From positions 362,236-426,235 of the forward strand of contig SSNU01000132.1 in assembly GCA_012064415.1 (NCBI GenBank): 64,000 nucleotides of DNA, written 5' to 3'. Shown here in pieces: positions 12,301 to 27,300 of the stretch; position 1 is the stretch's first letter, and each line of letters begins with the position of its first letter. This stretch comes from Gyrodactylus bullatarudis. Its lineage: Eukaryota; Platyhelminthes; Monogenea; Gyrodactylidea; Gyrodactylidae. The notes beneath the pieces were generated by a model. That model made no database searches. It was not told the origin of the DNA and saw only the letters and a list, made by a program, of their open reading frames with translations. Both the position numbers and the translations under genes were made by a program.

Positions 12301-15300
12301 NNNNNNNNNNNNNNNNNNNNNNNNNNNNNNNNNNNNNNNNNNNNNNNNNNNNNNNNNNNNNNNNNNNNNNNNNNNNNNNNNNNNNNNNNNNNNNNNNNNN
12401 NNNNNNNNNNNNNNNNNNNNNNNNNNNNNNNNNNNNNNNNNNNNNNNNNNNNNNNNNNNNNNNNNNNNNNNNNNNNNNNNNNNNNNNNNNNNNNNNNNNN
12501 NNNNNNNNNNNNNNNNNNNNNNNNNNNNNNNNNNNNNNNNNNNNNNNNNNNNNNNNNNAATGATGAACTCTTCCAAGTTTCTTTACTCATAAAAATTAAC
12601 CAATAGAAATTAAAATAGAAATAAAAATTCAAAGTTTAGAGAAACAATATGTTTTGCATTTCCTTAAAATATTTTCATTCGACTAAACTTGAACCAAGCT
12701 TTAATTTGCAAAAAAAATCAGCTTTCTAACTCAATATTCAACAAAGATATGCGCGTTGGAAATTTCGTGAAATTTTGTTTTCATTGAAAGGAAAGTTCAA
12801 GGAAGGATTCATAACAGGCTCGAGTCAGAATTACTCATTGATTTTTATAATCTAATTACGGTACATGTGAGTGAAGCTATGAGCAATAATTATAATTATA
12901 ATGAAAACCTTTTTCATGAAAACCTCATTTCAATTTGGAATCTTATTCGAGCTTAATGAATAATTTACTAGCTTGCGGGGGTACTGATCTGACCAGAAAA
13001 AAATTCCCTACAAATTGAGATCAAAATCAGAAAAAATGAAAATTTTGACCAAAATTAATTTTATTCGTATACTTGTCCTACTTCTTAGTAGGTTGATGAT
13101 TACTTCTAGTTTTGAAAGACATGAAAAATAGGGTTTCAACTGTATTCTTGGAACTAAATTTATTAGATTTCAGAGAATTTTTGAGCTTGAAAATCATGAT
13201 TTCATCTATGTATGAGTATTGAGCAACAATTAATTATGGGCTATATCGATTATAAATATCTAAAGAAAAAAACTTATGATTTTTAATCTGCATTAAGAAT
13301 TTGCATTCGAGTACCAACGTAAAGTATTATACTATAAATTAGTTGAAAGAATACCAAAATTTAATAAATCTGCCATGGAAGAATTTCTCAAGCCACATTT
13401 CAAAATTAATTGTCGTATTAATTACTTTTCGAGGAATTTGAAATAAAACTTTAGTTTGCAAAGAGAAATTTCCTGCCATAGGAAACATTGAATGCTACTT
13501 TATGACACATTCTTTGGAAAATCTTTTATTGCTAAGGAAATCAACGGTATTTCAGCTAATCTGTTTCGAGAAATTGAAGCTAAAGTGATTGTTGATTTGA
13601 GTGAATATTTGTGTTATTCGAAATGTTTGTTTCGAATTTCAATAATTTCTTATGGGTAGATTTCAGTTAGAAAGCTGTTGTAATTTCATGCTCTCTAGAG
13701 ATATTCAATCAAGATATCATAAAATTCAGCATTAATGGTTCTATGAAAACGATTCCAATGACGCCCTAATAATTGACTCCAAGAATATTCAAAAAAAAAG
13801 ATTTAATATCATAAAAAATACTATATTTTACTGTCTTTTAAAAACGCGACTCTCTTATTTTTCATAATCGAATTATTTTGTGGTTTTAACTATATGAAGT
13901 GCCCATTTTGGTTAATCTGCCGATTTTGCATAGGCAAGAACTCTTGCTGAATATGGATAATTTGGGGGAGGTGGGTACTAGTAGTATATTCCTATCTATC
14001 TTATGAAGGAGAAACTTGAAAAGGCTTGTCTCTTCAGTCTTTAATATCAAGAAAATATAGGTCAAAGAGGCATAAAACTGATACAGATAAAGACACGCTT
14101 TACGGGAAAATAATTTACCAGAAAATTGGAATTTTCATTTTATTTTGTAAAGTTTGTACAATAAAAATCTCTGAAAAAGCAAAGGAATTATAGTCGAACC
14201 TATTTTATTCAATAATTTTAATCAAAGAGCTCGAGTCGACCTGATTGATTTTCAATCACCGTGAGAGGGTGAGTATAAATTCCTATTGGTTATTCTAGAA
14301 CATTTCACAAAATATCATCTTCTTCGATCCTTCAAATCAAAAAGAGCATCAGAAGTTTAAGAGACACTTGAAATTTTCGGTTTACTGTATATTTTACAGT
14401 CAAACAATGGAGAAGAATTTTACCTTTTAACGACTGAGGAACCTTTTCAAGTTTCTCCTTCATAAGATAGATAAGAATAGACTGTAGTAGTAACCACCTC
14501 CCCCAAATTATTCATATTCGGCAGAGGGTTGCTCATTATGTATAATCAGCAAGAATTTTTGCCTATTATGCAAAATCGGCAGATTAACCAAAATGGGCAC
14601 AACATATATATGTATTCTAATGGTTTAATCGAAAAATAGAAATTTAATTCCTTTTAAGCAGTTTATTTGCTTATTAGATATTTTCGTCTAATTTTCTTAC
14701 TCTAAAACGTCCCTAGATATCTGAATTGTATGAAAAATAGCACTCTAAAGCTACCTTGCTTCTTAAATGGCTAAAAGGATAAATTTTTATGAAAGAAATA
14801 CTAAATACTTGAACTAAACTTGGGTCAAACTATAAAAGTAAAACGAATTTAAAATTCTTCTCATTTTAGAGGCTTGGTTTAATAAAAAGAAATTCTTGAT
14901 AGACTGTTGGCTGAAGGAAGAATTTGAGTAGCTAGTAAACATCTTTTATTCGACAAAATAATAACCTTTATGAATAAATAAAAAATTAATTCCATTGTGT
15001 TATCATTCTTTTGGTAGCAGGCGAAGTATTTCATCTTGAATTTGTTTCATCTCATTATAATCTTGTGAAAAAAAAAGATGAATAAAGGGAAAAAGAGTTT
15101 TTCATTAAATTCATTTCATATTTTCCCACTGCGTTAACAAAATAGTCTTGATAATATTTTTAATAATTAATTCCCTAAATCGTAGTTAACTAAAATCGTA
15201 GGTTGAATTATCAAGTTAATATCTTTAACTACTAAGAAGTTTCGAGGCTAGTCTGTGAAGCAGTTGCCACTTGGATGAGACAGTCTTTATTATATCTTTA

Positions 15301-18300
15301 TACTTTGAATATCAAAGTCATAAAAATAATTTTTGGCCATTAAATTTAGCTAAATCTTATTTAATAGGAAAATTTTTTTGTTCCATGATTACATTTGAAA
15401 TCTTCAATAAGGATTAGTAAAAGTAGATTTAATCGGAATATGACCAACCTTTTTCCAAAGCCTCTTCGAGACGTTTCGATACTGAGATTGTCAAGTATCT
15501 TATTCAATGGATGAGACGTTTTAGATTTCGACGATAGGTTTTTAGATGAAATTGAAGAGAATTCGGGAAGGTTAGTTTTGACACGTGTAAATAGTGGAAA
15601 CTGAAAAACTTTTCAAATCTGATTTTGAAGTTGAAGAATAAAATAGTTTTAACATTTGATAGAAACTTTAGAGATTTACGTGGGAAATCCAATCCTGCTT
15701 TATTTCTATATTAAAATCAAAAATAATTCATGATTGAAATCGCATTAATGAGATATAAGCTAGGGATAATGACTTCTCCCTTTTTTCCAGATCAAATTTA
15801 AGCACGCATAAAAAGTTGAAAAAGATAGAAAAGGATATCTACCTCATGAGTGATCCGATCAAATTGATTTGATGATCTGACTCTCGATAGAGAATGAGGA
15901 AAAACAAAACATAAAAGATTATTAAATTGAGATAAATGGGAAAGGAGCATATTTGATTTCATCTTCTTCCTCAAATCAAAAAGAAATACAGACTTCAATA
16001 TCACTTCACAGGAAAAGGAGGCAAAAAGAGTAATTGTGGGAATAACTTTTTTGTATTTCTGATTAGAACTGCTAAATCATGAGATCAATCATCGCAGTAT
16101 CAGATAACGTTGAGATTTGCTTTCTTGTTCAAATTTTAAAAAAAGATTTAAATTTTCTTCATAAAAAACACAGAATAATGATAAATTTTAACTCTCCATG
16201 TCCAAATGTATTTTTTTCAAGACACAAACTAGAAAACTTGTAACCTTACCAAAATAATTACGCTGATTCCGAATTTGAATTCCTTTTTGAGAGCCGACTT
16301 ATCAGTTGAAAGATAATAGAGGTTGAAATATGCTTCAAAAGTTATTTGATTTTTTTCTAAGGCCTCATCAAGAAAACGTTCTAAATATTTTTTTAAATAT
16401 TCGACTAGATTTTCAAAAAACCACCCTCCTTTAACTAGCTTTAGTTTACGTCAGTGAAAAGCTATTTTTATGATACACTAAACTCTCTAAAAAATGTATG
16501 ACTGGAAAACCCGACGCACAAAATAAAATCGATGGTTTACTCATGAGTATTGTAATGAAAATATAATAAATTTATTTGAGATTTGAGAGATTTTAGGACC
16601 GAAGATGGATTTCTGGTTAAATTTGATGAAATTTTGAATTTACACTAAACGTTTATAGCATTTTCTCCTCAACCTTTTTCCAGAACCTTAGCTCAAGTAA
16701 TAATAAGAATAATTTTTTCTTCTCATAGAAGCATAAAAATAATACCATCAGATGCAGAATAAAAAACTGTTACACCTGCGTAAATCTCAGCCAGAAATAT
16801 AATTCTGGCTAAAAACTAGACGAGTTTAAAGTTCATATGATTTCATTTTTAGTTTTCAAATGAATTTGGGAAAAAATCATTCAGAATTTAGTTACAGATC
16901 CCCGTTTATTTTCACAACGATGACGTAATGCAAACACATCTTGTAGAGAAACCCCCTTTTTTCCAATGCTGTTGTTTTTAGTTTTGTGAGGAAGTTGGGG
17001 AAACATACAATTTGGATTCTACAGACCCCCCCCGTTCATTTCTTACAATGCAAACTCATTTTGTGAGTGACAATTCATTATAATACTCATGAGTAAACCA
17101 TTGATTTTATTTTGTGCGTGGGGTTTTCCAGTCATACATTTTTTAGAGAGTTTAGTGTATATATTTTTGTGGCTTAGTAAATTTCCTTTCCGACCAGGCG
17201 TGAAAAGATTATTTCAAGTATCTTTCAGTTCAGAACATTGCTCGAGAAAGTGTTGTGTTCCACTGATGGAACAACGGGACACGAAGGGTTCTCAAACATT
17301 CATGGATATGTTACCGTGAATATAAGAAATCAGCGAACGAACGGAAATCACTGGTGAAAATATTTACCCTTTTCACTGAGTTTTCACTGAAACCTTCCGA
17401 ATTCCGACTGTAACTACTGAATTTATCAAATTTCTATCGAGATCCTGGGAAATTTAAGCTTTGTTGATAAAATTGAATTGCAGTACACAGTATTTTCAAA
17501 TACGTGTGGGTAGTCAGGAGAAAAATTATCAATTAACTAAAGTTCTACTAAATCTGGTTCGATTTTGTATGGAATTTATTATAAAAGTAACAGAGTTAAG
17601 AGATGTCATATTCTATGCAAATATTTTGTCAATAGATTCATAATTTATTCAATATATCCGAGTAGCAACTTTAGTTTAAAAATAAAAACAAATGATTAAC
17701 GAGATAAGATATTAAACAGAAAAACTAATAAATAGTACTGTTAATGATTAATATAATATGCCCAGAAATATTAGTTATCGATAGAAATTTTTTTTGACAT
17801 ATGTAAAACCTAAATATTGCTTCTATTCAAATGCTTTAATTGATTTTGGTAGAGACAATGGAGCAATTTGGGATAAGCATAAAACCAATCATTATTTCCT
17901 TGTTAAGGATATGACTTTAGTGAAATAACAGAGATTGAAATTTGGAATCCAGGACTAATTAGTTTGTACTATAGTTCTAAGTGTATTTCAAGTATGAAAC
18001 TATTCATTAGTTTTATCGGTATGAGTGGAGTAGAGAAATTTAAGAAAAAATCCTTGATAACTTCATAGTCTGAATTCTAGAGAATATTTGAGTTCTATGA
18101 AAACCAAAAGTTTGTTCAAAACCCAAAAGGTTGAGAACTCTGGTTTTTAATTTTTGAATGATAGCCATGATTTCATGATCAACTCTTTGGATTTGATAAA
18201 AATGATTATTCTTAAAAATCAACCTTACTTTATTGCGATATTTAAAAGATTTTCAGTTATTTTTAAATACACAGTTTGGTTTGCCATTCGTGTCTCAAAT

Positions 18301-21300
18301 ATTTACCAAAGTAATCAAAAAAAGTTCTATTCAAAGTGTCCTTCCACTCTTAAATTGAGTTATCAATAAAGAATTTAATTTTTTCTCCTTTTATCAGTGT
18401 ATTTGTGGAGAAGAAAATTAATGGAATGATTTGCTTTGAGGAATTAATCAATTCATCGACTAAAATAAACTTTCAACGCTAAATATAATATATAGTTTTG
18501 ATGATTACTAATGATCTTTAATTACCAAAAGCGTAATTAACGCAAAGATCCAAAAGAACTTAAAGAACGACATAGCATACATACACCTTAATATAAAGAT
18601 TGGAATTTTTACAAAATTCTCAATTTTTTCGTCATGAAATCAAATTAGACCAAGGTATTCTGGAATCTAGATGACCAGGCCCACTATCACCTTGAGAAGA
18701 AAAGAAAAAAATCAATTTTTATGAAAACTAATGCATATTTTAAATCTCAAGTTAGGGCGATAATTCCATTTTTTGAATTTTGAGTGAGTTGGAAATTTTT
18801 TTTGATTTCAAAGTGACAGAGTCATCTTATGTTGATTTTCAAGATCAAAAAAGATGAGAAAACCAATTATTCACCATAAACCATAGATTAAGTCGATATT
18901 TTTTAGGGATTTTGGATCATCAATATATAGGACGTAGAATTAGGAAGTTGTCAACAAGATCTCATGATCCCCTCAGATACTGCGGTGACCAGACATCTTA
19001 AAATCATTTTATACAAGAACCCAGGGGATGACAGCATAGATGTGTGGGTGAAGGCAAAATTCTTCATCAACATGTATAAACCTAATTTGTGTGTTCAAAA
19101 GAATTATTCATTTAATCTTCAACTACCATGGCCTATGTGAGATTTTTCACCTTTTTCTCTTCACTGTTGCTATTTATTGAAGAGTTTTTGGTGTTTTTTC
19201 AGCTTACATTATATTCTTATTTCCATTCATGACTCTTATATTATACTATTTCTTTGTAAATTTCAAATTATTATTTTTCATTCAAAATTAAACTTCTATC
19301 ATTTTCAAATAGAGACCACTGAGGATCCTTTGAGAAATGCGCATTTCGTTATAAATATATATTTTTTTTTCACATATTTCTAAATTATGAATTTAAGTGG
19401 ATTTTCGGACGTTTTTCAACATCTACGTGTACGTAAGATTTTTAAGTAGTGAAAATGATTAAAAAATTCAATTTTCTCACGATGTTGGGATGATTCTCAA
19501 AATCTTATTCAAAATATTTGTTTTCTTTGTGATTCTAAAAATCAACTTTTGATCACTCTCATTTGAAATCAACAGAAAAATTTCAACTCAAAATTCAAAA
19601 CATGGGAATTCCAAAATGACTTGATCAAATTCAATTTCTTGAAAAAAAAATTGAGACTTTTGTAAAATTCATAAATTCCCATCAAATTCCTTGCAATATG
19701 AACTGATACGGGTAATTTTTTTTCGAGAATTGTCCCCCTTTTTATCAAACATGTTTCTTGTATTCAATTGCCCCAAAAATTTTTAATGTTACGAAATAAA
19801 TTTTGAAAAGACTTTGATTCGACCAAGATTATGTAACTCACAGCTAATGGGATAGTAACACAACCGAGAAAATCATCAATTTCACGACCCGTACCAGCGA
19901 TTCGGGCTGATTGGCCGACTTGTTTGAAATATCTTGAGAGTCCTTTGACTCCCTTGACATGATTTAAACGAGAAACTGCATCCAAAACACTTGTTTCATC
20001 GTCATGATCCCTGTTATATTGAAATTAAATTGATGAAATTGAAAAGTATTTGTGAATTTCATCAATATAGTGTAATGGCTTATTTTTTGATGCAATATGC
20101 TTGAAATATAAATGGATTCATTGAATCCTCGATATAAACTGTAAACTTGAGAATAGATTTGATTTTAAACTACTTTTTTTGCGAGGAAAATCCATTATTT
20201 TTACAGAAATTGGGTAAATTTGAAAGTGAGAGAAAGATGAAATTTTCAATTATGCTCTGTAAAAGATTTCTGATTAGATTCAAGAATCTCCCCCTATTTC
20301 AAGTGAGAGTACATGCAATAATAGAAGAAATAAAGATTTGTCCTTTTGAGTTAAACTGAAGTGTCTATTGACGGAGAAAAATGATTCATTCTCTCAAGGT
20401 AGGAAATTGTAAGGATTTTGAATAAGTAATTTGGCTTCAAGATGAGTTTTCACAATCATCTGAATATATATATTAAAATATATATTTGAAATAAGCGACG
20501 AGAACTAATGAAGAAAAAATATTTTCGCAATTATCACTAATTGTATTAGATGTCATAAACTAGAGAGCGGAAATAAGTGAAGCTTGATCTAACCAAGTGT
20601 TATTTTTCCGGTTTCATAGTAAATGCTGATTGAAGAAGGAATGATTTGATTAATTAACTTTGATGGATCCATTTTATATTTGAAATGGTTTTCCTTAAAC
20701 AAAAACTAATCTTAAATTGGTCATGTCTCATACCAAACTTGAAATTTATTACTCCAATTCTTTGCTGTATTCCTATCCTCATGACGATCATCATCAACAA
20801 GATAATTTTTGAATTTCTTGTAGACCCTATTTTTCATGTTTCATTATTTGCTAATTAAGTTATCTATCAATTCAAGACCTCTTTGGGTTATATATTTTTT
20901 TATTAATCTCTTAGGCAAGATGTGTGACTCCTCTGCATCCAATAAGAGATACTTTAAGGCTTGAGCACATATCCCTCGTCACCAAAAACTAGCGTTCTGA
21001 ACCCTCTGCACCCATTCAGATAGAGCCAGTAGGAAGAACGAAATTTTTTCATGTTACTGAAATTCTATTGGATTATATTTTTTAAACTAATCAGAGTTCT
21101 GGAATTCTATCATTTTTATTGGTTGAACGATTTTTCGTTTGAAAGGGTTCAATGGGTTCAGAACCCTACCAAAAACCTAAATAAAAAATCAGAACTCTTT
21201 ATTTAACGTTTCATAATTGATCAGAACAATCACAGAAAAAGAAGGGTACAGTGTTTATTGAAAAATAAGGATTACATATAAAAATTATAGTTATTGTTAT

Positions 21301-24300
21301 AAATTATAACTTATAATAACAAGAATTATTTAATAAAATTAAAATTAAGATTAGAATAAAAAAACTAAAGCTAATTGATATTGAAGGAATTCAAATTTCG
21401 ATTTTTTGATCATTTTCACTACTTGAAAATTCGAAATCCCTTGAAAATGTGTCGGCGATATTGTGCTTTCTTATCTTATTATGATCCTGAAAATCAACTT
21501 TTGATCATTCTCTCACTTTGAAATCAATAAAAAATTTCAGTTCAAAGTTTGAAAAAATATATTGTTTCCAATAGAATTTATCCAATTATCACGAACATGC
21601 AAATGATGGGAAATTGATACGCATTGTATTTATTTAGTTATTTTTGCCATCGACCATCAATAGATTGCCACCAAATAGAGACAATTGTTGCAGAAAAACT
21701 TTTGAGATACTTTCAACATTTTTTCGATATTTTAAAACTGCGTTAAGAAACAAACTTGCAAAATGCTGGCCTTTGCATTCTTGATGGAAATATCGGACAA
21801 GTAATTGAAATACTATAAGAAAGTGGAGTAAAATAAAAAATAGACATTAGAACCCATGAGTAAGCCTTAGCCAGGACCAAGTTTTGACCACTTGACATTG
21901 CAATTTCCAGGAAAATGGCATTTTTAAATCCAAAATAGTTATGAATCATAAGTGGGGCAGTAAATTTGCAATTTTTGATATGTAGCTTGTTTCCATTTCC
22001 TCATTTGAAAAATATAAAATTCTGACTTCTAACATTGCTACTAACCAAGACAAAATTGCAATTTTTTGCGATTTTCTAACCGGCTCCTTCTAGTTGATAA
22101 AAAATAAATTCTCACTTAAGTTACTGTCTAAGTAAGCCTTTCCATCTACTCAGGTATTAGTTGAATCATTTCCTTCTTTTTTGTCTCTGGCTATTTACAC
22201 AATCCGCCTATAATTGAATTCGCTAAGTGTTGAATATTCAAAATATGAAACAAGTCCTGGACAATATGTAATTAGTTGATATGCTGTAGTGGATGTGAAG
22301 AGAACTTTTTAAAAATTTTGAATTCGAATAGATAAACTTATTGAAATTGAATAAAATATTATTAAAACAGAGAAGGACACTTTTTTGTGATTTTTTAACC
22401 TCCCTACTCATAAGTTATGTTCCACCTTCCTAATATGTGTACTCTTGACCTATTTTGCTTTCAGCCCTGGACATTATAAAATCTATGATATAGATTAAAA
22501 AGATTTACATCAAAAAAATTAGTTAGTTCTTATAGTTTTCCAATTCGCATCATTGAACAATTTCTAGGGACTTCAATAGTCGAAAAAGTAACAAAGAAAA
22601 ATGATTTATCATATTAGTTTAAATAGAGGATAATTAACTTGTCTATAAGTTGTAAGTTTTGTAACAAGTTTAGATTTGAAATCAAACGTGGGATCGCATT
22701 ATTCTTTTATAAAAATATATTGATGCCTATTTAGGCTAGGAAACTCAAACAAACACTCACGGTTCTTGGTTGTAAAATAGAAAAATGTTGTTAAAATGAA
22801 CAGAATTCTTATAAGTGAGAATTTCTTTTTGTTCAAGATTAAACTGGAAATTTCAATTATTCCCATTTGTCTAGTATATCTTTTTGACAGTTTTTATTTT
22901 ACGTCAACAATAGATTTACTTTTCAATATGAATTTTCCTGAGAAATTCCCTCAGAACGTCCCTATTCAAGAAATAAACTCATGTTGTTTAACAGAATAAA
23001 ATTATGAATAAATTGGTTATAATTAGCAATCAATGGTTATAAAAAATAGTTGGAAAAGTTAAAAACCTATAAATACACGAAAACCTTCAATTACTTTGGC
23101 CTCTGTGAGATTTTTCACTTTTCTCTCCACTGTCGCTATTGACTGGAGAGTTTTGGTGTTTTTTCAGCTTAAATTTTATTCTAATTTTCTATATCCTTTA
23201 TCATTTTCAAACCTTGAACCTTTGAGAAATTCACATTTACATTTACTGTTTATATAAATATTAGCGGATAAAATTGGAAATTGATTTTAGACATCCACCA
23301 ATTTTTTGTTACGTTTTTCCAAAAAACAAATATTGGAAAAGAATATATTTCTTGATAAATTTTTTTCAAAATTTTCATCGATTTCAAAGATTTGAAGCAG
23401 TTAAATGCAGATATTCAAGATCAACATTAGACAAAGAATTCAAATTGGACCGTGGAGGCAGAGAGAAATCTACTGTTTTCAAGAAAAAGTTAAGCTTTTT
23501 AATTTTGGATCATTCCCCTTAATGATACTCGATGAATTTTTCGATTTACCACAATAATAATGAGTTCATGTTATTTTCTACAGCTCAATTCGAATTATTT
23601 GTCTAATGCTGATCTCGAATATCTGCATTTGACTGCTTTAAATCTTTGGAATCGATAAAAAATTTTAAGTTCAAAAGTTGAAAAAGTGAAAATTCGGGGC
23701 ATTTTCAAAATTCCAAAAAAACAGTCTAATTTTGATCAGATTGAATTTTTTCAGAAATTTTTAAAAATTTCCTTATTGGCTCGTCGTGTAATTCGAAAAA
23801 TAAATTCTCTCCTGATTTTCCTGAGAAAAATCGAGTTTTGTAAAAAAAGTAAATTCTCATCTACATATCAATTATATTTTTATATAGGGGAAGTGTTTTT
23901 GAAAATTAAGTTTATCATTGAATAGAAGTGTCCTTCTGTATTCATTTGAAATTAACTGGAAAGCATTTTTTTCATTTTTCTAATCGACATTATGAGGATC
24001 GATGCATAATCATTTATTAGAGTTATAAAAGTCTTATTTTAACGATGAAAAAGAAAAGTTTTATACAATGTGTATGATACTTTATCTCTATATAATTGTA
24101 GCCATCTGTATTTTTTGACTACGTTCAAAATTTACTAAATAAATTCATGTATAGATCTATTCACGTAAAAATGTATATAGATCTTTCCCAAATGAGTATA
24201 TCATTAGAATGTGTGTTTACGAATTCTCCTCCATCATCATTATTAGTGTAGTAATATAAATATATATATATTTTATGGAATAAGTTCTAATTTGGCAATA

Positions 24301-27300
24301 TATCTATATTGATGTATAAAAATAAGGATGATTAAGTAATGATATGTGTATGTTAAACGAAATATTTTTTAATGACATAATTAGTTAGTTAATAAGTACA
24401 ATGTATAAAAAAATAATTCTTATTAGTTCCTATCAGATTTTATCTAGAGTTTTTCTTGACTAAAATTTATTTTCAGATGGGAATCACATACTTGACTATG
24501 AAATTTTAGAGGAAAAGAAAATGATAAGTAATACAATGAGACTATATTTATTTCTCTTCTAAAAAATACTAACTACTACAGGGCAAGTAGGCACCTAAGT
24601 TAGTGTATTTAACTCGTTCCCTTTTCATCTCCAAATTGATTTCTCACGAGAATTTTATTTCGTTGTGATTCAAATTTTTGATTTATTTGATACCTATTAA
24701 TATTGTGAATAGAATAGACGGTTAGATGGCTAGGAAAACAGATTGCAATCAAAAAGTGGGAAAAAACGAAAAAGATTCAGTGGGCCATTATCGATGGATG
24801 AATTCGTGAAGAGAAGATAACTGAATCAACCCTGGAGACTATTACAATTTTTAACCTTTTACAAACCTCACCCACTATGTTTCATCCCTAAAAACTATTT
24901 GAACCAATAAGAGGAATTAACATATGCTCATAAATAATATATAATAATATTTTGATGAAATATAAGCTTAATCACTAAATATTCACTCGACATCTAATTC
25001 CTCATAAAGATCCCTTCGTCATCGGAAAATATTTTTGAAGAAGCTCGGCATTATTTACCACAAGATTGCAATCAATTGATGAATAAAAAAACTTTCAGCG
25101 TGTATGAATTCCATTTATTAAAAAGTAATGATCTACAAAGAGAAGCCAAATTTCTTATTAGATAAAAACTACAAAAACCTAATCAATATATTAGACCTAT
25201 TCCTCGAAATATCGAATTTTTGATCTGTACCCACTACATAGATTGGTATTATACCCGAAATAAAAGACTTTTGTTCGTGAGCCTGGGATCATATGAGGTT
25301 TTTTTCAAGCCATTATTCTGTTTTAACGAAACTAAAAATAATTTATTGACCACTTTTCTGAAAGAAGAACTAATTTTCTTACTAATGAACTATGATTGAT
25401 AAAGCTACAATAGTTCATTGAGAAGTTTATAAATATAAACTATTTTAAAAAATAACTCGTTTTTGAAAAAAATATTAAAATTCCCTTAAAAATATAAAGA
25501 ACGTTTTTTGAAAAACCCCTTATAGAGATTGAAGAGAAAAAATAAAGAAACTTTTATCGAGAAATCATACCCGTAGAATTCAAATATGTTATCACCTTTA
25601 TGACATCTCTTAACAAAAAAGTTACCTATTTTCAAGGTCTAAAAATGGTGATTTTTTGGGACAATATCTTCTAAACTAAAGCTTGGTTTTTGAAAAAATT
25701 TGCATATTCGTTATCAGCATATTCTAAAAACCTAGTAAATTTTCAATCTCAGCGATGTACCTTTAAAAAAATTTCTCTGAGTCTTTAAGGGTTAATCTTG
25801 TAGGGATCCTCGCTAAAGTTGAGATTCTTGATTAACGGATAAACTTCTCTGAGGGTCTTATTCGGATCCTCTATGGCCTTAACTAATTCTTTTATTGAAT
25901 GATAGGAATGTTGGATTGTAGCAAGATCTCTAGAAAGTATTTCATCGCTGAGTATTTCCTTGACATTGGTCAAGATTATTCCTTCACCACTTTCAGTCTC
26001 AAAAACATTCCGGATTTCTGGAAGATGAGTCGTATAATAGTCCACTGCCTCCAACCAAGTTCCCCAACGAGTAACTACTGGTGTTGGAGGCAGTGGACTA
26101 TTATACGACTCATCTTCCAGAAATCCGGAATGTTTTTGAGACTGAAAGTGGTGAAGGAATAATCTTGACCAATGTCAAGGAAATACTCAGCGATGAAAAA
26201 GATCCATGCACCTATGATCTAGAATTTGTCTCTTTTTGACTTATATTTTAACAATTGAAGCTTTTACTGAAGAAATAAGTCGATCAAAGTTAGGACAGCT
26301 CTCCTTGATGATCATGGCACAATTATGCAATAAATGAGAGAAACGAGTAATGTGAAATAGATTAGGATATTTTGTGTTCAAAAATCCTTTAGCCTTCGTC
26401 ATATATGTGGCAGCATCCGAAAGTAGAAGCAAGAAGTTTTCCGCAGAGACTTCAAATTCCTCCAGGGTTCTACAAATGCTGTCGCAGATAAACAGATAAT
26501 CCAATTTGGTTTTGACTTCTATACAATTGCAGACATAGAACTTAGTCGGTTCTTCAATAGATCCGATAATCATGCAGCATATTGGACGATCATTAATTCT
26601 GCTTTCGTCGATCATGATAAAAACTGGTTTATCTTCAACGAAGCTCTTGACAGTTTTGATTTCTTCCATGTAGAATTCATCCAAATAATTTCTAGCTGCC
26701 ACACTTGTAAAAGAATTGATATTTAAGCTTCTAAATATTTCAACAATAGATGGGTTCTCAAGCTTATTCAGAGGAATTCCAGCTTTTAAGAACATTTGAT
26801 TCTTCTGGGTCGAAATATGCTTGAATATATGATCCTTTTTTGAAGCCTTGAAGGATGAGTTGCATTTCATGCATTTAATATATCCAGGGTTATTCTTATC
26901 AATCTTGAAAGTATCGGGAAAACCGCTGAGAAGCTTGGTAACTCATAGTGGCAATGACATCGTAAAGTAACTAAAGTGAGGGAATACACACTATTCCATG
27001 GTTTTCTTAGTATATCTTCCAATAAGAATAAAGAAGTTTATCTGAAATACAATTATCAAATATCCAACACAGTCTTGTGAGAAAAAATTACCCAAAAAAG
27101 GGCATGTCATATCACAAAAGCAAAAAAATAGCAAAATTATCTCGACTATCAGAAGGCTTAGAAAAGAAAGAATGATAGTGTCTTATTCGTAATAAAATTC
27201 TACATATCATATCAAAAATAGCAAAATTAGCAAATTTACTGCCCTAGTAATCAGTGATTACTAAAATTTTTGAAAAACCAATTTTTAAGGAAATTATAGC

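Larger units (their letters stand above)
8539..19841 (-). other. Munc13-like intron 8 (11.3 kb)
   Basis: This is the longest intron. It holds the N gap (11896-12558) within a long inverted repeat, a MITE at 13899-14600, a dispersed repeat near 16270-17200 with a younger insertion inside it, and degenerate inverted copies near 18770-18860 and 19510-19600. The remainder is AT-rich with no supported gene. The open frames here are short and featureless. Confidence 0.6.

Noticed and set aside
11833..12632. Several 225-258-codon open frames on both strands
   Set aside because: They consist almost wholly of the 663-N gap translated as X; no real coding sequence is shown.
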